Assembly: GCA_013204545.1 (NCBI GenBank)
Contig: JABMNN010000001.1
Location: 1-36,574, forward strand
DNA: 36,574 nt
Direction of reading: 5' to 3'
DNA from: Chloroflexota bacterium
Lineage (GTDB): Bacteria; Chloroflexota; Dehalococcoidia; Lucifugimonadales; Lucifugimonadaceae
The notes beneath the pieces were generated by a model that saw only the letters and a program-made list of their open reading frames with translations, had not been told where the DNA came from and did not search any database. The position numbers and the translations under genes are program-made. Shown piece after piece: positions 16,947 through 25,504 of the stretch (its first letter is position 1; each line of letters starts with the position of its first letter).

Positions 16947-18188
16947 CTACTCTGCGGGTTGTGTCGGTGCTCCGAAGAGGTCGGCTGTTGGGTAGAAGCG
17001 TGACCATGCGTACCAAAATCCGGTCATTCCAGGGAGCATTTCGAGCTGACTGCCTTTGAGTTCACCATCGATACATTCACCACTGATGGCGCGCCATGTT
17101 GAGCCTGTTCGAGTGTCTTCTATGAGCCAAGGTTCGTAGTCGGGTAGCTCGCCTTCGCCGGATGCTGTTGCCTCGGCGGATCGACGTTGTGGGTTTTTAG
17201 ATTTGCCTTTGAAATTGAGCGTGATTCCATTCACTGTTCTTGAGAATGCAACGGCGGTTGCCGAGGAGCGTTCGTGAAGAACTATGATCGGCTGTTTACC
17301 TAGATCTTCTTCAAGCAATGGTTGATCGATCAAAGCGGTGTATGAGTACGCCTTGGCGTTGCCGTTGATGTCGAGACCGAGAACAACGTCCTTCCCGTGG
17401 AGTCGTTTGTCTGTGGGATTGAGGCTATGAACTCCGTTGCGCTCATTGGCGTAGTAGCGTTCGAAGATGTCAGATTCAGGCCCACCTTCGGTAGACATAA
17501 CTTCGGTATCAGGATGCGCTTCTTTCCACGCTGCCCAAGTGGTTGTGAGAGTGGGGATTTGTTTAAGTGTCCAACCGGCGAGATCGCCTGCGACGGCTTG
17601 TCCAATGAACTGAACGATAATGCTGCCAGATTCATCGGGCATAGTTGGAGAGTTGAACAGGGTGTGAGTGTGCCGGTTCAAGTTCAGGACTCGGTTGTCG
17701 ATTTTTGCCATGAACGCTCGAGCAGAGTAGGTGACTGGCGACCATGTCACTACGATCGGCGTCTCTCCGTACTCTTCGTTCGATACTTCTCGTACGCCGA
17801 GCGCGGCAAGTGGGTAGGCTGCGGCTTCTCCGTTGAGGTAGACGCCGATTACGCGATCATCGGGTAGTAGTTCGTCATCAGCTTCTTCACGGTCGATGAA
17901 TTCGGCTGGTTCGCTGGGGCCATGGCGTCGCTTACCAGAATTTTTTCGAATTTTTTCGTAGGTGGTGATTTCTTGGTTAGGCAGCACGATTGGTAGCCGG
18001 ATGGCGAAAAATCCCCAGCGCGCGAGAAAGTAGGTGACGAAGCCACCGATGTAGATGCCGAAGAGAACGTCTATTTGCTTGATGCTGCCATCAACGGCAA
18101 AAAATACGATTTGTATGGCGACGAACGCAACGAGGAAGACTGACAGGGCGCGCAGTCGAGGATTAAGCGTGTTCCAGTAGATTTTCAT
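16947..18188 (-). CDS. DUF3179 domain protein with two N-terminal membrane helices
   Basis: A 413-residue protein. Two hydrophobic helices at about 12-34 and 39-61 anchor it, followed by a basic/acidic linker (R-K-N-S-G-K-R-R-H-G). The rest matches DUF3179: V-I-G-V-Y-L-N-G-E-A-A-A-Y-P, P-I-V-V-T-W-S-P-V-T, N-S-P-T-M, T-L-T-T-T-W-A-A-W-K-E-A-H-P-D-T-E-V and G-K-D-V-V-L-G-L. Many members have a C-P-L-C pair where this one reads S-P-V-T, so the usual cysteine motif is missing. Function of the family is not established. The downstream MobA-like gene starts just after it, so an operon is likely. Start ATG 18188 opens directly before the first helix. Confidence 0.85.
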   Translation of the reverse strand: MKIYWNTLNPRLRALSVFLVAFVAIQIVFFAVDGSIKQIDVLFGIYIGGFVTYFLARWGFFAIRLPIVLPNQEITTYEKIRKNSGKRRHGPSEPAEFIDREEADDELLPDDRVIGVYLNGEAAAYPLAALGVREVSNEEYGETPIVVTWSPVTYSARAFMAKIDNRVLNLNRHTHTLFNSPTMPDESGSIIVQFIGQAVAGDLAGWTLKQIPTLTTTWAAWKEAHPDTEVMSTEGGPESDIFERYYANERNGVHSLNPTDKRLHGKDVVLGLDINGNAKAYSYTALIDQPLLEEDLGKQPIIVLHERSSATAVAFSRTVNGITLNFKGKSKNPQRRSAEATASGEGELPDYEPWLIEDTRTGSTWRAISGECIDGELKGSQLEMLPGMTGFWYAWSRFYPTADLFGAPTQPAE

Positions 18189-18295
18189 GTGATCTTGATC
18201 GGTATTCGAATTTGGGTGGGAATTTGTATCTCTGATGTTAACGGTAGTGTGAGAGATTCGCGGGGTTAACCGATAGTGGTTTATGCATTCGTCAA

Positions 18296-18377
18296 CATAA
18301 CTGCATTCCCCTTAGACCCATACTCATTTTGATCGGGAGTGGAGTTGTTTAGGGGAGAAGGAATTAGGAGATTGATG
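18296..18377. repeat. Degenerate palindromic repeat
   Basis: CCCCTTAGAC near 18309-18318 and GTTGTTTAGGGGAGAAGGAA near 18345-18364 form a long imperfect dyad. The GGAGAAGGAATTAGGAGAT part matches the element found inside cobQ (GGAGAAGGAATCAGGGGAT). Only non-coding sequence flanks it. Confidence 0.5.
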
Positions 18378-18402
18378 GACCGTAACTTGGCAAGCAGTGC
18401 GG

Positions 18403-18409
18403 TTATACT
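18403..18409 (+). promoter_or_regulatory. Possible -10 box upstream of the RraA-like gene
   Basis: TTATACT is a good -10 match about 120 bp before the RraA-like start. No -35 box with normal spacing is evident: TTGGCA at 18387 is too close and TTGATG at 18372 too far. This is weak support only. Confidence 0.25.
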
Positions 18410-18528
18410 GCGCCAGCGTCTCTCGTTGACCTAGTTTTTTTTGGTAGGCCATGTGGGCGCACCTAATTTATTGGCGAGTTGAGCTGATATTAGACCATAT
18501 CGTGGTTTCACGATTGGGAGTTCCACCA

Positions 18529-19266
18529 TTGGTTGATGTTGCTGTCAGGGTTCCTGATGACGTTCTGAAGAAGTATGAAAATGTTTCAAATGCCACTGTT
18601 CTGGGCGCATTGGCGAAGCGTGGGTATTTGAAGGTTTTCATGAACGGGGTTCATAGCCTTGCGCCGGGTCGTCGTCTAGTGGGGCGGGCTGTGACGTTGC
18701 GATATTTGCCTTCAAGGCCTGATTTGCAAGAGCACGTGACTCGCGGTGGTCATGGTGAAGGATTCAATGAGACGCCGCGATGGGATGCGCTTGAAGCTTT
18801 GACTCCGGGTGATTGCTTGGTTGCGGATTGCATGGGCGAGAGCATGACTTCGACGGGTGGCGATGTTGTGTTTTCACGGATTCTTTCGCAGAAGGCAGCG
18901 GGTTTGGTTACTGATGGTGGGGTTCGAGACGGTCACAAGGTCGCCGAGTATGGGTATCCGGTTTATGGCGGTGGAAGCACTCCGACGATTGGAGAACCGA
19001 ACGTATTACCGTATGAGGTGAATGAGCCGATTCAGTGTGGTGGCGTGTTGGTTTGGCCGGGCGATGTGATTCTTGGCGATGAGGATGGCGTGGTTGTGTT
19101 GCCTTCTCAGTTGGCTGAGGAGATTTACGATGAGTGTGTGCATCATGACGAGGTAGAAGCGGCGATACTGTGGCACACGCAGCGAGAAGGGATTTCACCG
19201 AAGTTCTTTTATCCGTTTAATTCGGAGACTGAGAAGATCTACGTTGAGTGGAAGAAAAGTCATTAG
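18529..19266 (+). CDS. RraA-like aldolase/demethylmenaquinone methyltransferase-like protein
   Basis: A protein of about 245 residues in the RraA / 4-hydroxy-4-methyl-2-oxoglutarate aldolase-like family. Family motifs are visible: S-N-A-T-V-L-G-A-L, L-V-G-R-A-V-T-L, L-T-P-G-D-C-L-V-A-D, then A-A-G-L-V-T-D-G-G-V-R-D-G, the substrate-binding glycine/Asp loop, and V-W-P-G-D-V-I-L-G-D-E-D-G-V-V-V-L-P. Members of this fold do retro-aldol cleavage of oxo acids or inhibit RNase E; the adjacent dehydrogenase, cupins and enolase-type genes favour catabolism. The frame opens at ATG 18451, but TTG 18529 sits 8 bases after GGGAG and begins the family-like L-V-D-V-A-V-R-V-P-D-D; the first 26 residues would otherwise be unmatched. 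Confidence 0.85.
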   Translation: MVDVAVRVPDDVLKKYENVSNATVLGALAKRGYLKVFMNGVHSLAPGRRLVGRAVTLRYLPSRPDLQEHVTRGGHGEGFNETPRWDALEALTPGDCLVADCMGESMTSTGGDVVFSRILSQKAAGLVTDGGVRDGHKVAEYGYPVYGGGSTPTIGEPNVLPYEVNEPIQCGGVLVWPGDVILGDEDGVVVLPSQLAEEIYDECVHHDEVEAAILWHTQREGISPKFFYPFNSETEKIYVEWKKSH

Positions 19267-19504
19267 TGGTAGGCGTTGGGCTCTGGGCATCATCCAGTGA
19301 TTTTGGGCTGTGATCGCATCGTCTTGACTCAGTGCGGGCATTCGCACTTGATCATTGATGTTTGCCGGTTCGAATTCCTTCCCTCTAGGGAATAAAGGAT
19401 TGATTTGAGTCGAACAAAATTCACTGTACCGTTTCAGTTCTCTCGACTTAGATGACTCTGCCCTGGACACGCTGGGATCTTTGGAAAGAGATCGAGGTAT
19501 GACT
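19267..19504. other. Intergenic region with hairpin and repeat fragment
   Basis: A 6-bp hairpin AGTGCG-GGCATT-CGCACT is at 19331-19348, without a U-tract. A CCTTCCCTCTAGGGAATAAAGG dyad near 19379-19400 is a further relative of the palindromic repeats. No gene is seen; the dehydrogenase ribosome site GAGGT is at 19494-19498. Confidence 0.4.
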
Positions 19505-20566
19505 ATGATGAAGACGGCTTATTTTTACGGTGGTAAGGACATTCGGATTGTTGAGGAAGTGATTCCTGTGGCGGGTCCGGGTGAGGTGTTGTTTAAGGTG
19601 ATGTCGGCTGGTGTGTGTGGCAGCGATTTGCACAATTACCGAGGTTATAGGGTTCGTGAAGACGTTCCGTGGCAGCAGGGTCATGAGCTTTCGGGCGTGA
19701 TCGCCGGTTTGGGAGAGGGCGTGAAGGGCCTGAAAATCGGAGAGCGAGTTGGGGTTGAGGCTGAGCATTTGCTTGGGTGCGGTGAGTGTCGATTGTGTCG
19801 GGATGACCAGTATCACTTGTGCGCTGATCGAGGGATGCGGCATGGAGTTCGTCAAGCGAGTCACGGTTTTTCACAGTATGACGTTTGTGTTGCAGAGAAC
19901 GTGACGGTTCTTCCTGACGATGTTTCTTTTGACGCTGCGGCGTTGGTTGATTGCTATGCGTGTGGTGTGCATGCGATGAATCGAGTGCCGGATCTTGCGG
20001 GGCAGAGCGTTGCGATTATCGGGGCTGGTGCAATCGCTCTTACATTGGGTCAAGTTTTGAAGGCCAACGGTGCTTCGCAAGTTATTTTGATCGGAACTCG
20101 GGAGCAGTCTGTTGAGTTGGCAATTGCTGCCGGATCGGCGGATATTGGTGGTGTTTCGGCGGACGTGGACGTTGTAGAGGCTGTTTTGGCAGGTACCGGA
20201 GGCGAGGGCGTAGCGGTTACATTTGAGACGGTCGGCGGTCAGAGTCAACTGATTCAACAGGCGGTTGAGATGACGCGTCGCGGAGGGACTATTTCGGTCC
20301 TGGGGTTGTTTACGAAGCCACAGACAGTTGATCCGGCAATGGCGATGGAGCGCGAGATTGCGATTCAGTGGTCGAATAGTTTTTCGAGTTGGAACGGTGA
20401 GCGGGAGTTTGCGACTGCTCTTGAGTTATTGAAGGCAGGGCAGTTGAATCCGGAGCCGATCGTTACGCATCATTACGGTTTGGAAGATATTGAAGAGGCG
20501 TTCGCTGTGGCAGATGATAAGCGGTCGTCGGGTGCAGTGAGGGTGATGGTTGTGCCTCATGGTTAG
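19505..20566 (+). CDS. Zinc-dependent alcohol dehydrogenase (MDR family)
   Basis: A medium-chain dehydrogenase of about 353 residues. Catalytic zinc ligands are Cys38 (in G-V-C-G-S-D-L-H) and the H60-E61 pair; the structural zinc loop has four cysteines at about 92, 95, 98 and 106 (C-G-E-C-R-L-C-R-D-D-Q-Y-H-L-C). The nucleotide fold reads V-A-I-I-G-A-G-A-I-A-L. The family oxidises secondary alcohols, polyols or L-threonine with NAD(P). Upstream in-frame starts exist (TTG 19481, ATG 19499); ATG 19505 or 19508 has the best-spaced GAGGT ribosome site. It follows the RraA-like gene and precedes two bicupins, which suggests a sugar or hydroxy-acid degradation locus, but the substrate is unknown. 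Confidence 0.9.
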   Translation: MMKTAYFYGGKDIRIVEEVIPVAGPGEVLFKVMSAGVCGSDLHNYRGYRVREDVPWQQGHELSGVIAGLGEGVKGLKIGERVGVEAEHLLGCGECRLCRDDQYHLCADRGMRHGVRQASHGFSQYDVCVAENVTVLPDDVSFDAAALVDCYACGVHAMNRVPDLAGQSVAIIGAGAIALTLGQVLKANGASQVILIGTREQSVELAIAAGSADIGGVSADVDVVEAVLAGTGGEGVAVTFETVGGQSQLIQQAVEMTRRGGTISVLGLFTKPQTVDPAMAMEREIAIQWSNSFSSWNGEREFATALELLKAGQLNPEPIVTHHYGLEDIEEAFAVADDKRSSGAVRVMVVPHG

Positions 20567-20580
20567 TATGTTGTGGGGAT

Positions 20581-20645
20581 TACGACGGTATTCGAAATAC
20601 TTCGTACTAGTTCGATACCCTGAAACTATTTCAGGATGACGGTGG
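20581..20645. repeat. Palindromic intergenic repeat
   Basis: Contains CTGAAACTATTTCAG (6-bp arms CTGAAA/TTTCAG) then GATGACGG, preceded by ATTCGAAATACTTCG. It resembles the common TTCAGGATGACGG-type intergenic repeat seen in many bacterial genomes. No coding role is likely. Confidence 0.4.
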
Positions 20646-20672
20646 AATGATTTTAGAAGGATTTGAGTAAAA

Positions 20673-21389
20673 TTGATTATTCGTAGGAGTGAGCAGGAAC
20701 CGACGGATCGGTATCCGGGGTGTCCTCGATTTGCGATTGCGGGCGCCGATTTTGGGCATTCGAGTTTGCACGTTGGTGATCTTTCATATCTGCCGGGGTT
20801 CGGTGTGCCGCATCACTACCACACCGGCGGGGCTGAAGAGACTCAGATCATGCTCGAAGGCGAGCTTGAGTGTTGGGTCGATGGCAAGCGAGTGATTGTG
20901 TATCCGGGCGATACGGTTACGGCTCCTCCGGGTACAGGCCACGCATTTCATAATCTGACCCAGACTGTAGGTCGAATGATCACAGCGTTTCCGCTTACTC
21001 CGCCTGAAACAATTCACATTGATGATCCAGAATTGGAGGATGCTATTTCTCATCCTGCAATCGTTCGGTCTGATAGTCGCAGGAAGCCTTATGGGGATGG
21101 CGTCGACGGCGTCGAGAAGGTCGAGCTTTCGGGTGATTTCTCGGGTGCAAAATCTACCTATTCGTACTTCGTTGACATTCAGCCAACCGCTTCGATGCCC
21201 GTAGAAACATTTGAAGCCGAGACAGCGATATTCGTCGTAACAGGGTCCGTCTTTTCTATAGTCGGTGATGAGTTTGAACTTAATACTGACGATGGTGCGG
21301 TTGTTGCGCCGAACGAATCGTATGGATTCGCCAATCGAGGTAGTGAAGTTGCTCGGTTGTGCGTAGTTCATCCGTTCTTGAACAGTTAG
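20673..21389 (+). CDS. Bicupin protein, N-terminal cupin metal site intact
   Basis: A 238-residue protein with two cupin barrels. The first has a full set of likely metal ligands: H48, H50 (P-H-H-Y-H), E55 or E56, and H90 in G-T-G-H-A-F-H. The second barrel (about residues 150-238) reads M-P-V-E-T-F-E-A-E-T-A-I-F-V and lacks the paired histidines, so it has probably lost its metal. Bicupins include oxalate decarboxylase, dioxygenases and sugar isomerases; the specific reaction is unknown. The start is TTG 20673 after a GAAGGATTTGAG purine-rich stretch; no in-frame ATG is nearby. It is a paralogue of the gene at 21497, probably by tandem duplication. Confidence 0.85.
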   Translation: MIIRRSEQEPTDRYPGCPRFAIAGADFGHSSLHVGDLSYLPGFGVPHHYHTGGAEETQIMLEGELECWVDGKRVIVYPGDTVTAPPGTGHAFHNLTQTVGRMITAFPLTPPETIHIDDPELEDAISHPAIVRSDSRRKPYGDGVDGVEKVELSGDFSGAKSTYSYFVDIQPTASMPVETFEAETAIFVVTGSVFSIVGDEFELNTDDGAVVAPNESYGFANRGSEVARLCVVHPFLNS

Positions 21390-21496
21390 ATATGATGTTG
21401 GTTACGACACAGTTTTGGCAATCCTTGTAAACTATCGCATCTTGAATTCAATCGTTGCTGGGCTGGTTTGTATTAGCCCTCCTGAAAGTAGTTGAT

Positions 21497-22237
21497 ATGA
21501 CAATCCTCCGACGTGCTGATCAAGAAGAGTCCTCTCCGATGGAGGGCGGAAAGCTGCTGACTATGGCTGGTAGCTCGACGGGTGCTGCGATGGCGACTGT
21601 CGGCGATTTGACCGTTCAGCCAGGTGTGATCTCTGGATATCACCTTCATCCGAACACGGAAGAGGCGATTTTCGTCGTCGACGGTGAAATGGAGTTTCGG
21701 GTTGGGCGTGCTCGATTTCGAGCCTCGTCGGGCGATTGTGTTTTAGCTCCTGCGGGGATTGGCCATGGCCTTGAGAATGTTGGTGATTCACCGGCGCGCT
21801 TGATCACGATTTATCCTACTGCAGAGCCTCAACGTGAGGCATTGCAGGATGTTGAGTACTCGGATGGCGATCCGCCTTCGACTGTTTTTGTTCGCAGCAA
21901 CAACGAACCTTACGAGTTTATGGCTGGGGTTTCTCGCTACGATATGGTTGGTGATTTCTTGGGTTCGGTTTCGCTTTATATGAGCGAACTTACTTTTGCA
22001 CCAGGATCGATTGCGCCGAATCACTATCATCCCGGTCATGAAGAGTCGATGTTCTGTCTCGAAGGCAGTTTGGTTGCGGTCTATGCGGATGAAAACAATG
22101 TTCCGCTGGCTGCTGGAGATTGCTTTACTTGCGAGATTGGGATTCGCCATGGTATTTACAATACGAGTAGTGAACCGGCGAAATTGCTGGCAATTCACCC
22201 CGTGTTGAATCCGCCGCCACGGATCGATGTGGAATAG
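21497..22237 (+). CDS. Bicupin protein, both metal sites present
   Basis: A 246-residue paralogue of the preceding gene (compare M-T-I-L-R-R-A-D-Q-E with M-I-I-R-R-S-E-Q-E). The first cupin has H49, H51, E55 and H90; the second has H176, H178, E182 or E183 and H218, so both barrels can bind metal. This contrasts with the neighbour, whose second site has decayed. The start is ATG 21497; a longer frame from 21455 would add a non-family N-terminus. Dioxygenase, isomerase or decarboxylase activity on the substrate of the neighbouring dehydrogenase is a plausible guess. It is convergent with the SelA-like gene. Confidence 0.85.
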   Translation: MTILRRADQEESSPMEGGKLLTMAGSSTGAAMATVGDLTVQPGVISGYHLHPNTEEAIFVVDGEMEFRVGRARFRASSGDCVLAPAGIGHGLENVGDSPARLITIYPTAEPQREALQDVEYSDGDPPSTVFVRSNNEPYEFMAGVSRYDMVGDFLGSVSLYMSELTFAPGSIAPNHYHPGHEESMFCLEGSLVAVYADENNVPLAAGDCFTCEIGIRHGIYNTSSEPAKLLAIHPVLNPPPRIDVE

Positions 22238-22275
22238 GGCGCTGCGTTAGATTGTTTTGTTCCGCGCTTTATTGG

Positions 22276-22302
22276 GTGGATTCGTCGCGCTTTGTAATCC
22301 AC
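22276..22302. terminator. Hairpin between convergent genes
   Basis: GTGGATT and AATCCAC arms of 7 bp surround a 13-nt loop between the bicupin and the SelA-like gene. No strong U-run follows, so only a weak terminator or processing hairpin. Confidence 0.3.
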
Positions 22303-22344
22303 TCTCGTTCTAACTGTGTTTGTCAGTTCTTCGAGTTCGTGTCG

Positions 22345-23484
22345 TCATTGAGACGAATTGAACTGCGCTCGTAGCGCAGCTGCGACAAGTTCGGCCTCTC
22401 CCGATTCAAGGGCAACAGGGCTGACGTACAACTCGTCACCGTAACTACCAACACCCACATGGATAGAAGGATCACCTGACGCCAACGCGTCTTGAATCTC
22501 CTTTGAGGAAGGTCCATCCCAGCTCTCGTCAAAATAAAAAACTGCTGCAGGACCCTGCCTATTAGGATCGCCATCTTCGATAACTGGACGCAGTCCTTCG
22601 ATTCCCTTGCCTGTAGCGGTAATGGTCTCCGACCAACTCCGCCACGTCGCCCATTCAGCCTCATGATCCATTGAAACAAACCGCTTCAATGCCGTGAGCA
22701 CAGCAGCGATCTCCTCTTTTGCCACCTTTGATCCTCTTCCAACCGAGGCGTGAGGTGACATGTTCAATCGAGCAGCTTCGATGAGATCAGCCCTACCGGC
22801 AAGAATGCCTGTGGACTGTGGACCACGAAGCCCTTTGCCACCAGAGAAAGTTACTAGATCAGCGCCATCCGCTATGTACCGTGTGAGATTGTCGGCGGGT
22901 GGAAGCATTGCGGCACCGTCGACGATCACCGGCACGTCGCGCTCATGGGCGATAGCCACGACCTCCCTCAAAGACAGGTCGCACTCCATCCACGGGCCGA
23001 ACACGTACGCAACCGCTGCCGTGTTTTCATCGATAGCTGCAGCCAGTTGGTCGGCAAGAGAGCCTTCGCCCTTACCCCATTCCTTTAGCTTTGCCCCAGC
23101 GGTTCGATAGCAAATCTCAAATCCGAAACGATGATTTTCAAATATAAGGATTTCGTCTTTCATCCCGGTCGTGTCTGGCAACTGTAATATTCGCTCTGGG
23201 TCTGAACCCGCCATACAAGCCGCCGCTTGAACCAGAAGCCCTGCGGATGCTCCAGCCACGACGAGTCCAGCTTCAGCCCCGGTGTACTGTGCTATTACTT
23301 CACCAGCGCGCTTATTCAGCTCATGAAAGTCTATGAACGTATCCGCTGCCTCTACCATGGCCTGCTGAACTTCCTCAGGCATTCGGCTTCCGCCGAGTAT
23401 CGTTACCCAACTTCTGCCGTTGATGACTCTTTTTAAGCCGAGTGAGTCGAACTGTGTAGAACCGGTGGAACTAGCTGAAGTCAT
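22345..23484 (-). CDS. SelA/DgaE-like PLP-dependent enzyme
   Basis: A fold-type I PLP enzyme of 379 residues close to the SelA/DgaE (D-glucosaminate-6-phosphate ammonia-lyase) group. It has L-K-R-V-I-N-G-R near the start, A-G-A-S-A-G-L (phosphate-binding turn), V-I-V-D-G-A-A with Asp189, and F-S-G-G-K-G-L-R-G-P-Q with the PLP lysine at 217. It is not true selenocysteine synthase as far as I can see: the window has no tRNA-Sec and the neighbourhood is catabolic. The ATG has GGAG about 7-9 bases upstream. It lies 57 bp downstream of the threonine-aldolase-like gene on the same strand, so the pair is probably one operon for amino-sugar or hydroxy-amino acid breakdown. Confidence 0.85.
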   Translation of the reverse strand: MTSASSTGSTQFDSLGLKRVINGRSWVTILGGSRMPEEVQQAMVEAADTFIDFHELNKRAGEVIAQYTGAEAGLVVAGASAGLLVQAAACMAGSDPERILQLPDTTGMKDEILIFENHRFGFEICYRTAGAKLKEWGKGEGSLADQLAAAIDENTAAVAYVFGPWMECDLSLREVVAIAHERDVPVIVDGAAMLPPADNLTRYIADGADLVTFSGGKGLRGPQSTGILAGRADLIEAARLNMSPHASVGRGSKVAKEEIAAVLTALKRFVSMDHEAEWATWRSWSETITATGKGIEGLRPVIEDGDPNRQGPAAVFYFDESWDGPSSKEIQDALASGDPSIHVGVGSYGDELYVSPVALESGEAELVAAALRAQFNSSQ

Positions 23485-23541
23485 TTGTAATTCTCCATAA
23501 GTATTAAGACGCAGTTTCTTCGAGCAAATTTGTGTGGATAG

Positions 23542-24681
23542 TCAATCCTGTGCAGATACAACAAACGCAAAGGTATCCGCGATTTCTTCGTTTGTCCGAC
23601 GGAGTATCGAACTGTTCACATGTAATAAAGGAAGCGGCCACTCACTCTTTAGCCAAGGAATCACGATGCCGAAATTAAGCAGAGATTCGACGAATTGATC
23701 TGTATCGATTTCGGCATCCAAATGTAACTCAAAGACGTTGGAGCCATGCTCGAACGGGTGAATTTCGATTCCTGGTAGTTTGTTCACAACAGTGAAAAGT
23801 GCGTTTGCCTTGGCGAGTGATTCACGAAAACGATCAACAAACCCATCCATTCCATTCATAGAAAGCGCGGTAGCTAAGTACCCCGATGGCAAGCCACCAC
23901 CGAACATGCGGCGGTCGTGGAACATGCCCCCGATAAACTCACGGGTTCCAGCGAGAATGGCGCCGAACGGTGATCCAAAATATTTCCATGTCGAAACGTA
24001 GACACTATCGAATAATTCAGCATATTCCTTGATGCCCACATCCGTTGAAGCCGACATCATGTACAGTCTGGCTCCGTCCAAATGAACAGGAATACCCGCC
24101 TTATTGCATAATAGAGTTATCGCCTGCATATCGTCCCACGGAACGATTTGGCCCGCTTGACGTCTTACCGGACTTTCGATCGAAATAGCCCCTACCGGGT
24201 TCAAAACCCTACCACTAACGGAGGAATGTAAAGCTTCCTGCAATTCACTAGCTGTGAAATATGGCTTGTCCTTCGCGAGAGGAATGGGGTTAAGTCCACT
24301 CAGTCGTACGAGTGCGTCGCCCTCATCTTGATAGATGTGGCTCTGCTCCTGCAAAACGACTCTCGCATTGGTTCCGCTGTGCCGCCTCAGAGCCAAATGG
24401 TTTGCCAATGTACCTGTCGGCATCCAAATGGCAGCTTCTTTACCTAGTTCATCCGCCATTCGACGTTCAAATACCTCGACACCGCCGCCCAAAGAGTAGG
24501 TGTCTGGGTGAAGATCACCTGCTGCAAGCATTGTTTGAAGTCGCTCAATAATCGACTCGGGCGATTGCGGTTCTCCGTCTCCCGAAAACACTATCGATTC
24601 CGGAGCACGCGTTAGTTCAGCACGACGTTTAGCCAAGTCTGGTTGAATGGTCGTATTGATCATTTGAGCCGTAAATCCCAC
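23542..24681 (-). CDS. Threonine aldolase-like PLP enzyme (beta-eliminating lyase family)
   Basis: A fold-type I PLP enzyme of 379 residues (GTG 24681) or 373 (ATG 24663), in the low-specificity threonine aldolase/beta-eliminating lyase group. H-L-D-G-A-R-L (about 200-206) carries the conserved Asp202 and Arg205, and S-V-Y-V-S-T-W-K-Y-F-G-S-P-F-G-A holds the PLP lysine, Lys233. Family members split threonine or other beta-hydroxy amino acids to glycine and aldehyde. The lysine loop reads S-T-W-K-Y-F rather than the common S-x-S-K-G-L, so a different substrate is possible. It is the first gene of a two-gene minus-strand operon with the SelA-like enzyme. Confidence 0.85.
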   Translation of the reverse strand: MGFTAQMINTTIQPDLAKRRAELTRAPESIVFSGDGEPQSPESIIERLQTMLAAGDLHPDTYSLGGGVEVFERRMADELGKEAAIWMPTGTLANHLALRRHSGTNARVVLQEQSHIYQDEGDALVRLSGLNPIPLAKDKPYFTASELQEALHSSVSGRVLNPVGAISIESPVRRQAGQIVPWDDMQAITLLCNKAGIPVHLDGARLYMMSASTDVGIKEYAELFDSVYVSTWKYFGSPFGAILAGTREFIGGMFHDRRMFGGGLPSGYLATALSMNGMDGFVDRFRESLAKANALFTVVNKLPGIEIHPFEHGSNVFELHLDAEIDTDQFVESLLNFGIVIPWLKSEWPLPLLHVNSSILRRTNEEIADTFAFVVSAQD

Positions 24682-25504
24682 TTGTGTACGATCATGTTGA
24701 CCGTTGTCATGAAAACCTCAAAAAGGATGCCCGGTAGCTATTGAGTAGATATTTTTATGAGCAGTGACATATTAGTTGGATAGTTATCTTAAAATGGCGC
24801 TTTCATCACCATTTATCGCAACAATGTTGCCCATTTCACGCCGTTTTTGATCAGATAGTTGTGAATACGATCCAAATTAGGATAGTTATGGGTAATTTAC
24901 TGATATTTCGTGGCGTGAATTTGGTCGTTTTTCCGCACACGAGAAATACCGAATCGCATTCTCAATTCAACAGAAATATTGCCTCGCAGATCTCAGTCAT
25001 TTACTGGTGATTGCTAATTCCACTGACAGATACAAAAACGTACCCCAACTGCGATCTGATGCGTAAAGGTTCAGGCAGTGTCTATTTAACGACATGCATA
25101 ATGGCATTCTTCACTCATTCAGGTGCGGAAGTTGCCGAAGCAAGACCCTAGTGATCGGCGATTCAGGAAATTCTATTTTTAGGTCACATTAGTTTTGTTG
25201 AGTCAGAAATCGGACTCTTTGTACATGGTAGGACAAAGACAGGACTTCGGCTTATGCACTGCGGGTCTTTCGTTCAAGTTGGTCGTTACGCAATCATCCA
25301 CACCTTTAGCAAACTTTATTCACATGTTGCGGTTTACCCCCATATTGTGTGGCGGTGTATTCACATCCGTCGTTTGAGGTTCGATAGATATTCTGCTTGT
25401 GAAGGTTTGGAAGTTTCGTATTCCGACCTCATTGCTGGACCTACTGAGGGGGGATCTCTTTATTGGTTCAACCGGTCGAATATCTTGAAGAAATTCTTGG
25501 AACT
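24682..25504. other. AT-rich intergenic region of about 0.8 kb
   Basis: No gene is supported: the short open frames on either strand lack family-like composition. The stretch is clearly richer in A and T than its surroundings up to about 25200. It separates the divergent PLP-enzyme operon from the archaellin-like gene, so it must contain promoters for both and a long leader for the latter. I could not identify a riboswitch motif. Confidence 0.5.

Noticed and set aside
22345-23484. True selenocysteine synthase (SelA)
   Set aside because: The protein matches the SelA-like group in general, but there is no tRNA-Sec or SelB nearby and the neighbourhood looks catabolic.
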